Below, one piece after another: positions 59,385-64,000 of a stretch of 64,000 bases of DNA. The stretch spans positions 29,382-93,381 of the forward strand of contig NZ_JBEEAC010000024.1 of the NCBI RefSeq assembly GCF_040120695.1. The letters run 5' to 3'. The notes under the pieces were generated by a model that was given only the letters and a program-made list of their open reading frames with translations, had not been told where the DNA came from and searched no databases. Made by a program: the position numbers and the translations under genes. Source of the stretch: Plantactinospora sp040120695. GTDB taxonomy: Bacteria; Actinomycetota; Actinomycetes; Mycobacteriales; Micromonosporaceae. How positions within the stretch are numbered: position 1 is the stretch's first letter; each line of letters opens with the position of its first letter.

Positions 59385-61619
59385 ATGACCACGCTCGACG
59401 CCTGGCGCGGATTCGTGGGCGATGACTGGCGGCACCGGATCGAGGTGGCCGCGTTCATCCGGCAGAACTACACCCCGTACGAGGGCGACGGCGCCTTCCT
59501 GGTCGGCCCCACGCCACGGACCACCGCGCTGTGGGACGGGCTCGGGCCGCTCCTCGCCGAGGAGCGACACCGTGGCGTGTACGACGTCGACGTCGGCACC
59601 CCGTCGACGATCACCTCACACGGGCCAGGCTATCTCGACCGGGAGCGGGAGCTGATCGTCGGGTTGCAGACCGACGGACCACTGCGCCGGGCGATCCTGC
59701 CCAACGGCGGGATCCGGATGGTCCAGACGGCGCTGGCCGCGTACGGCTACACCCTCGATCCGCGGGTCTGGGAGACGTTCACCCGGCACCGCAAGACCCA
59801 CAACGACGGCGTCTTCGACGCCTACCCGGACGCTGTCCGCAGGGCCCGCCGCTCGCATGTCATCACCGGGCTGCCCGACTCGTACGGCCGCGGTCGGATC
59901 ATCGGCGACTACCGCCGGATTCCGCTCTACGGCGTGGACCAGCTCATCGCCAGTCGGCTCGCCGACCGGGTCCGTCTGGACGCGTTCCGCTCCTCGGCCG
60001 AGGTCATCCGGGACCGCGAGGAAGTGGCGGAACAGGTCCGGGCACTGGATGATCTCAAACGGATGGCGGCCGGCTACGGCTACGACATCTCCGGTCCGGC
60101 CAGCACCGGTCGGGAGGCGATCCAGTGGCTGTACTTCGGCTACCTGGCAGCGACGAAGGAGCAGAACGGCGCGGCGATGTCGCTCGGCCGCACCGCCACT
60201 TTCCTCGACATCTACCTCCAGCGGGACATCGCCGAAGGGCGGCTGACCGAGCAGGAGGCGCAGGAACTCGTCGACGATCTGGTGATCAAGCTGCGGCTGA
60301 TCCGCTTCCTGCGTACGCCCGAGTACGACCAGCTCTTCTCCGGCGACCCGACCTGGGTCACCGAGGCGCTCGGCGGGATGGGACGGGACGGGCGGACCCT
60401 GGTGACCCGGACGGCGTTCCGGTTCCTGCAGACCCTTTACAACCTCGGTCCGGCACCGGAGCCCAACCTCACGGTGCTCTGGTCGCCGGCGTTGCCTGAC
60501 GGGTTCAAGCGGTTCTGCGCCCAGGTGTCGTTGGACACCAGCGCGGTGCAGTACGAGAACGACGAACTGCTGCGTCCCGGGTTCGGCGACGACGCCGCGA
60601 TCGCCTGCTGCGTCTCCGGGATGCGGGTCGGCAAGGACATGCAGTTCTTCGGCGCCCGCGCCAACCTGGCCAAGGCGCTGCTGTACGCGATCAACGGCGG
60701 CCGGGACGAGATCAGTGGAGCGCAGGTGGCCCCGCCGACCGCGCCGGTCGGCGGGGAGATCCTCGACTACGACGAGGTGGTGGCGGCGTTCGAGCGGACC
60801 CTGGACTGGCTCGTCGCCACCTACGTCGACGCGCTCAACGTCATCCACTACATGCACGACAAGTACGCCTACGAGCGGCTGCAGATGGCCCTGCACGACT
60901 ATCCGGTGCACCGGTTCCTCGCCACCGGCATCGCCGGGCTGTCCGTCGCGGTCGACAGCCTCTCCGCCATCAGGTACGCCCGGGTTAAGGTGCTGCGCGA
61001 CGAGACCGGGCTCGCGGTCGACTACGCCGTCGACGGGGACTTCCCGTGCTACGGCAACCACGACGACCGGGTCGACGCCATCGCCGTCTGGCTCGTCGAG
61101 GCGTTCATGGACCGGCTGCGCCGGCAGCCGACGTACCGCAGTGCCGAGCCGACGTTGTCGGTGCTCACCATCACCTCCAACGTCGTCTACGGCAAGCACA
61201 CCGGCAACACTCCGGACGGACGGCGCGCGGGCGAGCCGTTCGCACCCGGCGCCAACCCCGGCAACGGCCGGGACCGGCACGGCCTGGTCGCCTCCGCGCT
61301 GTCGGTGGCGAAGCTGCCCTACGCCAGCGCTCGGGACGGAATCTCGCTGACCAGCACCATCACCCCCGGCGGGCTCGGCCGCACCCGTGCCGAGCAGATC
61401 ACCAACCTGATCGGCGTGCTGGACGGGTACGCCGATGCCGGCGGCTACCACATGAACGTCAACGTGCTCGACCGGGCCACCCTCGAAGACGCCATGGCCC
61501 ACCCCGAGCGCTACCCCCAGTTGACCATCCGGGTCTCCGGCTACGCGGTCAACTTCGTCCGGCTCACCCCCGAGCAGCAGCGCGACGTCATCTCCCGCAC
61601 CTTCCATGGATCGCTGTGA
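59385..61619 (+). CDS. pflB: Pyruvate formate-lyase (glycyl radical enzyme)
   Basis: 744 residues from the ATG at 59385, which has TTGGAGGAAG ahead; a longer frame from 59310 is not favoured. The catalytic pair C408-C409 lies in A-C-C-V-S-G-M-R-V-G and the radical glycine G719 in R-V-S-G-Y-A-V-N-F near the C-terminus, both as in PflB. It splits pyruvate with CoA into acetyl-CoA and formate without oxygen. The enzyme is oxygen sensitive, rare in aerobic filamentous actinobacteria, and intact here. The activase gene overlaps its stop by GTGA. With formate dehydrogenase broken, formate would have to be exported or used elsewhere. Confidence 0.95.
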   Translation: MTTLDAWRGFVGDDWRHRIEVAAFIRQNYTPYEGDGAFLVGPTPRTTALWDGLGPLLAEERHRGVYDVDVGTPSTITSHGPGYLDRERELIVGLQTDGPLRRAILPNGGIRMVQTALAAYGYTLDPRVWETFTRHRKTHNDGVFDAYPDAVRRARRSHVITGLPDSYGRGRIIGDYRRIPLYGVDQLIASRLADRVRLDAFRSSAEVIRDREEVAEQVRALDDLKRMAAGYGYDISGPASTGREAIQWLYFGYLAATKEQNGAAMSLGRTATFLDIYLQRDIAEGRLTEQEAQELVDDLVIKLRLIRFLRTPEYDQLFSGDPTWVTEALGGMGRDGRTLVTRTAFRFLQTLYNLGPAPEPNLTVLWSPALPDGFKRFCAQVSLDTSAVQYENDELLRPGFGDDAAIACCVSGMRVGKDMQFFGARANLAKALLYAINGGRDEISGAQVAPPTAPVGGEILDYDEVVAAFERTLDWLVATYVDALNVIHYMHDKYAYERLQMALHDYPVHRFLATGIAGLSVAVDSLSAIRYARVKVLRDETGLAVDYAVDGDFPCYGNHDDRVDAIAVWLVEAFMDRLRRQPTYRSAEPTLSVLTITSNVVYGKHTGNTPDGRRAGEPFAPGANPGNGRDRHGLVASALSVAKLPYASARDGISLTSTITPGGLGRTRAEQITNLIGVLDGYADAGGYHMNVNVLDRATLEDAMAHPERYPQLTIRVSGYAVNFVRLTPEQQRDVISRTFHGSL

Positions 61620-62362
61620 AGACCGCCGTTCGCCGGGTAGCCGCGGCCGTCCACTCCTGGGACGCCTCGACCGGAGTCGACGGTCCCGGCACCAGGTTCG
61701 TGGTGTTCCTGGCGGGCTGCCCGCTGCGCTGCCTCTACTGCCAGAATCCGGACACCTGGCGGATCCGGCCGGGGCAGCGTATCGGTCTCGACGAACTCTG
61801 GACTCTGGTGTCGCGGTTCGCGCGGTTCATCCGGGTAGCCGGCGGCGGCCTCACCGTCAGCGGCGGCGAGCCCCTGCTCCAGCCGGCGTTCACCGCGGCG
61901 CTGTTGACCCGTGCCCGGGAGGCGGGCCTGCACACCGCGTTGGACACCTCCGGCGTGCTCGGCGACCGGGCCACCGACGCGCTGCTGGACGCCACCAGCC
62001 TGGTCCTCCTCGACATCAAGTCCGGCGACCCGCAGACGTACCGCAGGGTGACCGGCGGCGAGTTGGACCCGACCCTGCGGTTCGCCCGCCGGCTCGCCAC
62101 CCGTGGCAATCGGATGTGGATCCGATTCGTGCTGGTGCCCGGCCTGACCGACGCGCCGGCCAACGTCGACGCGGTGGCTCGGCACGCCGCCGCGCTCTCC
62201 ACGGTGGAGCGGATCGAGGTGCTGCCGTTCCACCGGCTCGGCGCGGCCAAGTACGCCGCCCTGGGGCTGAGGTTTCCGCTCGCGGCGACTTCTCCGCCGT
62301 CGCCGGAGCTGCTGGAGCGGGTACGCGACCAGTTCCGCGCACATGGCCTGACCACCCTCTGA
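61616..62362 (+). CDS. pflA: Pyruvate formate-lyase activating enzyme (radical SAM)
   Basis: 248 residues from a GTG at 61616 overlapping the pflB stop. The cluster motif C-P-L-R-C-L-Y-C-Q-N (C-x3-C-x2-C) and the SAM-binding G-G-E-P are present, as is the D-I-K segment. It installs the glycyl radical on PflB using SAM and a [4Fe-4S] cluster. Length and motifs are normal. Confidence 0.93.
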   Translation: MKTAVRRVAAAVHSWDASTGVDGPGTRFVVFLAGCPLRCLYCQNPDTWRIRPGQRIGLDELWTLVSRFARFIRVAGGGLTVSGGEPLLQPAFTAALLTRAREAGLHTALDTSGVLGDRATDALLDATSLVLLDIKSGDPQTYRRVTGGELDPTLRFARRLATRGNRMWIRFVLVPGLTDAPANVDAVARHAAALSTVERIEVLPFHRLGAAKYAALGLRFPLAATSPPSPELLERVRDQFRAHGLTTL

Positions 62363-62412
62363 CCACACGCTCTCCGAGCCCGCGACCGGCAGGGCACAAC
62401 CGGCGGGCAGAC

Positions 62413-62427
62413 GGGTCCGAAGGTCCC
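62413..62427. promoter_or_regulatory. DosR-like box D (Acg-like nitroreductase)
   Basis: GGGTCCGAAGGTCCC preceded by GAC; it is close to a palindrome and reads GGGACCTTCGGACCC on the other strand. It lies 54 bases before the nitroreductase start. Confidence 0.65.
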
Positions 62428-62481
62428 GGGCCGGATGGCAGTCAGGCCCTGGATCGGACATTCGGCACGGCGGATCGGTGA

Positions 62482-63369
62482 GTGCTCGACCCGCGGAACC
62501 GGGAGCTGCTGATCAGCCTCGGTGCTGCGGTGTTCAACCTACGGGTGGCGATGCTCGCCCGTGGTCGTGTGCCGGTGCTACGCCTACTGGCGGACGCCGG
62601 CGAACCGGATCTCGCCGCCCAGGTCACGGTCGGCCCGTCGACCCGCCCACCGGGGACGGCGCTGATGCTGGCCGAGGCGATCTCCCGCCGGCACACCAAC
62701 CGGCAGCCGATGCGCGACCTGCCCGTCCCCGCTGAGGCGCTCACCGACCTGTCTGCCGCCGCCGAGGCCGAGAGGGCACGGGTGGTCGTCACCGACGCAC
62801 TCGCCCGCGACGCTGTCCTCGACGTGGTCCGCATCGCCGAAAAGCGACGCCGGCACGACCTGGCGTACCGACGGGAACTGGGCGAGTGGACCGGGTTCCG
62901 CCCGAGGCACCGTGACGGCGTACCGCCGGAGGCGTTCGGGCCGCGCGACGCGCTGGAAACGATGCCGATCCGCGACTTCGGCGTCGTACGGTCCGCGCGG
63001 CGGCGTGGCCCCGCCCGGTTCGCGCAGGTTCCGACGATCGCCGTCCTCTACACCCGCAGTGACAACCCGGACGAGTGGCTGCGCTGCGGACAGGCGCTGG
63101 AGCGGGTGCTGCTGACGAGCACCGTACGCGGCCTGGCGTCGACGATCATGACGCAGCCGGTGGAGGTGCCGGACCTGCGGGTGCTGCTGGAGGATTCCGC
63201 CGACGGATACCACGCCCAGGCCGTCCTGCGGTTCGGCTACGGCCCGCCCGGTGCGGCATCCGCCCGGCGGCCCCTGACGGAGGTGCTCGTCCGTACCGGG
63301 ACGGGTCCAAGGTCCCGGACCGACCGGGAGGCCGGCCCTGCCGGGTGGGCGGAGCGGCCGGCACGCTGA
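62482..63369 (+). CDS. Acg-family nitroreductase-like protein, N-terminally short
   Basis: 295 residues from a GTG at 62482. N-R-E-L-L-I-S-L-G-A-A-V-F-N-L-R-V-A, R-R-H-T-N-R-Q-P and the late V-L-R-F-G-Y-G-P-P match Acg/Rv2032-type proteins of the DosR regulon. The usual first 45-50 residues with P-S-x-x-N-x-Q-P-W-x-W are missing, and an in-frame TGA stands directly before the GTG, so the gene is either shortened or a 5'-truncated pseudogene. A DosR-like box is directly upstream and another lies inside its 3' end. Confidence 0.75.
   Translation: MLDPRNRELLISLGAAVFNLRVAMLARGRVPVLRLLADAGEPDLAAQVTVGPSTRPPGTALMLAEAISRRHTNRQPMRDLPVPAEALTDLSAAAEAERARVVVTDALARDAVLDVVRIAEKRRRHDLAYRRELGEWTGFRPRHRDGVPPEAFGPRDALETMPIRDFGVVRSARRRGPARFAQVPTIAVLYTRSDNPDEWLRCGQALERVLLTSTVRGLASTIMTQPVEVPDLRVLLEDSADGYHAQAVLRFGYGPPGAASARRPLTEVLVRTGTGPRSRTDREAGPAGWAERPAR
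63303..63316. promoter_or_regulatory. DosR-like box E (cation ATPase)
   Basis: GGGTCCAAGGTCCC preceded by GAC; 11 of 14 positions agree with the mycobacterial DosR core. It lies within the last codons of the nitroreductase gene and 57 bases before the ATPase ATG. Confidence 0.7.
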
Positions 63370-63373
63370 AGTC

Positions 63374-64000
63374 ATGGCTTCCAGCACGGCACCGGTGGTG
63401 GCGCGGGGACTGACGGCCCAGGCCGCGGCGGCCCGGCTTCGCGCCGAGGGGCCCAACACGGTGGCGGCGCCGGCCCGACGGCACCTGGTGACCCGGATCG
63501 CGCGCCAACTCGGCGATCCACTCGTCGCGCTGCTGATCGCGGCCGCCGTGGTGACCACGGCCCTGGGCGACCATCCGGACACCGTCGTGATCGCGCTGGT
63601 CGTCGTCGTCAACACCGCGATCGGGGTGTTCCAGGAGGTCAGGGCGGACCGGGCGATCGCCGCCCTGGACCGGATGGCCGCGCCGACCGCACGGGTGGAA
63701 CGCGACGGTCGGCACCTGGTCGTCCCCGCCGCCGAGCTGGTCAGGGACGACCTGGTGCACCTGGAGCCGGGCGACGTCGTCCCGGCCGATCTGCGGCTGT
63801 CGGAGGCGTACCGCCTGCAACTGGACGAGGCCGCGCTGACCGGCGAGTCCATACCGGTGACCCGGGAGGCCGGCGCGGAGGCGTTCGCCGGCACCGTCGT
63901 GGTCACCGGGCGCGCCACCGGCGCGGTCGTGCGTACCGGTCCGGCCAGCGCGCTCGGCCGGATTGCCGCCCTCGTCGCGACGACCCGGCCCGCACCCACT
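63374..64000 (+). CDS. P2-type cation-transporting ATPase, CtpF-like (C-terminus outside window)
   Basis: The first 209 residues are seen. A cytoplasmic N-terminus (L-T-A-Q-A-A-A-A-R-L-R-A-E-G-P-N-T-V) leads to two membrane segments (about 48-85), the F-Q-E-V-R-A-D-R-A loop, P-G-D-V-V-P-A-D-L-R-L and the actuator motif L-D-E-A-A-L-T-G-E-S. This is the SERCA/CtpF layout, typical for calcium or related cations. CtpF is a member of the mycobacterial DosR regulon, in line with box E just upstream. The phosphorylation site is beyond the window. Confidence 0.88.
   Translation, partial: MASSTAPVVARGLTAQAAAARLRAEGPNTVAAPARRHLVTRIARQLGDPLVALLIAAAVVTTALGDHPDTVVIALVVVVNTAIGVFQEVRADRAIAALDRMAAPTARVERDGRHLVVPAAELVRDDLVHLEPGDVVPADLRLSEAYRLQLDEAALTGESIPVTREAGAEAFAGTVVVTGRATGAVVRTGPASALGRIAALVATTRPAPT

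Overview
The window comes from a high-GC Gram-positive actinobacterium, most likely a member of the Micromonosporaceae. The reasons are very GC-rich codon use, many GTG starts, ATGA/GTGA stop-start overlaps, a type I PKS/NRPS megasynthase, a secreted xylanase with a CBM2 domain, and a hypoxia block of the DosR type. The genus is inferred, not proven.

Region 1 (1-13580, minus strand) is one long catabolic operon. It holds a Baeyer-Villiger monooxygenase (BVMO), a complete branched-chain-type ABC importer (binding protein, two permeases, two ATPases), an NTF2-fold protein, a metallo-beta-lactamase-fold lactonase, an SDR, two beta-hydroxyacid dehydrogenases, a cupin, two carboxymuconolactone-decarboxylase-like proteins, a GntR/FCD regulator and a succinate-semialdehyde-type aldehyde dehydrogenase cut by the window start. 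Read together they fit uptake of a cyclic alcohol or ketone followed by ketone to lactone to hydroxyacid to semialdehyde to diacid. A consensus promoter with a palindrome in its spacer sits at 13551-13578 and shares a 10-bp element with the GntR promoter.

Region 2 (13900-27200) has an IS3-type transposase remnant, then a 3680-residue single-protein assembly line (ligase-ACP-KS-AT-ACP-LLM-C-A-PCP-C) with an MFS exporter directly upstream. The protein ends in a condensation domain with no thioesterase, right next to the IS remnant. Region 3 (27200-32300) has a D-amino-acid dehydrogenase-like flavoprotein, NADP-type glutamate dehydrogenase and a GH30-CBM2 xylanase.

Region 4 (32489-47167, mostly plus strand) is a second catabolic block. 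It contains a 2-oxopent-4-enoate-hydratase-like protein, an SsuABC/nitrate-type importer with two permeases, an MFS protein, an iron-ADH/maleylacetate-reductase-like enzyme, an asparaginase-like amidohydrolase, a divergent MmgE/PrpD protein, an M20-like protein with an altered metal site, and a three-subunit molybdenum hydroxylase. The substrate is unknown; an N-heterocycle is a reasonable guess. It ends at the 3' half of a tRNA-Lys gene, a typical integration site.

Region 5 (47600-50100) is accessory and broken. It has an ArsR-like regulator with a perfect 20-bp palindrome in front, a small PH-like protein, an ABC ATPase cut after 23 codons, and a decayed serine recombinase with a DUF5372-like partner.

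Region 6 (50100-64000) looks like a hypoxia/dormancy block. It has a heavy-metal P-type ATPase, a formate dehydrogenase remnant, PPDK, a shortened alcohol dehydrogenase, an F420-type (DUF385) reductase, a broken phosphoketolase, a ribosome-hibernation-like protein, pyruvate formate-lyase and its activase, an Acg-like nitroreductase and a CtpF-like cation ATPase. Five DosR-like boxes, all starting GACGGG(A/T)CC, precede PPDK, phosphoketolase, the PFL operon, the nitroreductase and the last ATPase. Several of the genes are degraded while the boxes and the PFL pair remain intact.
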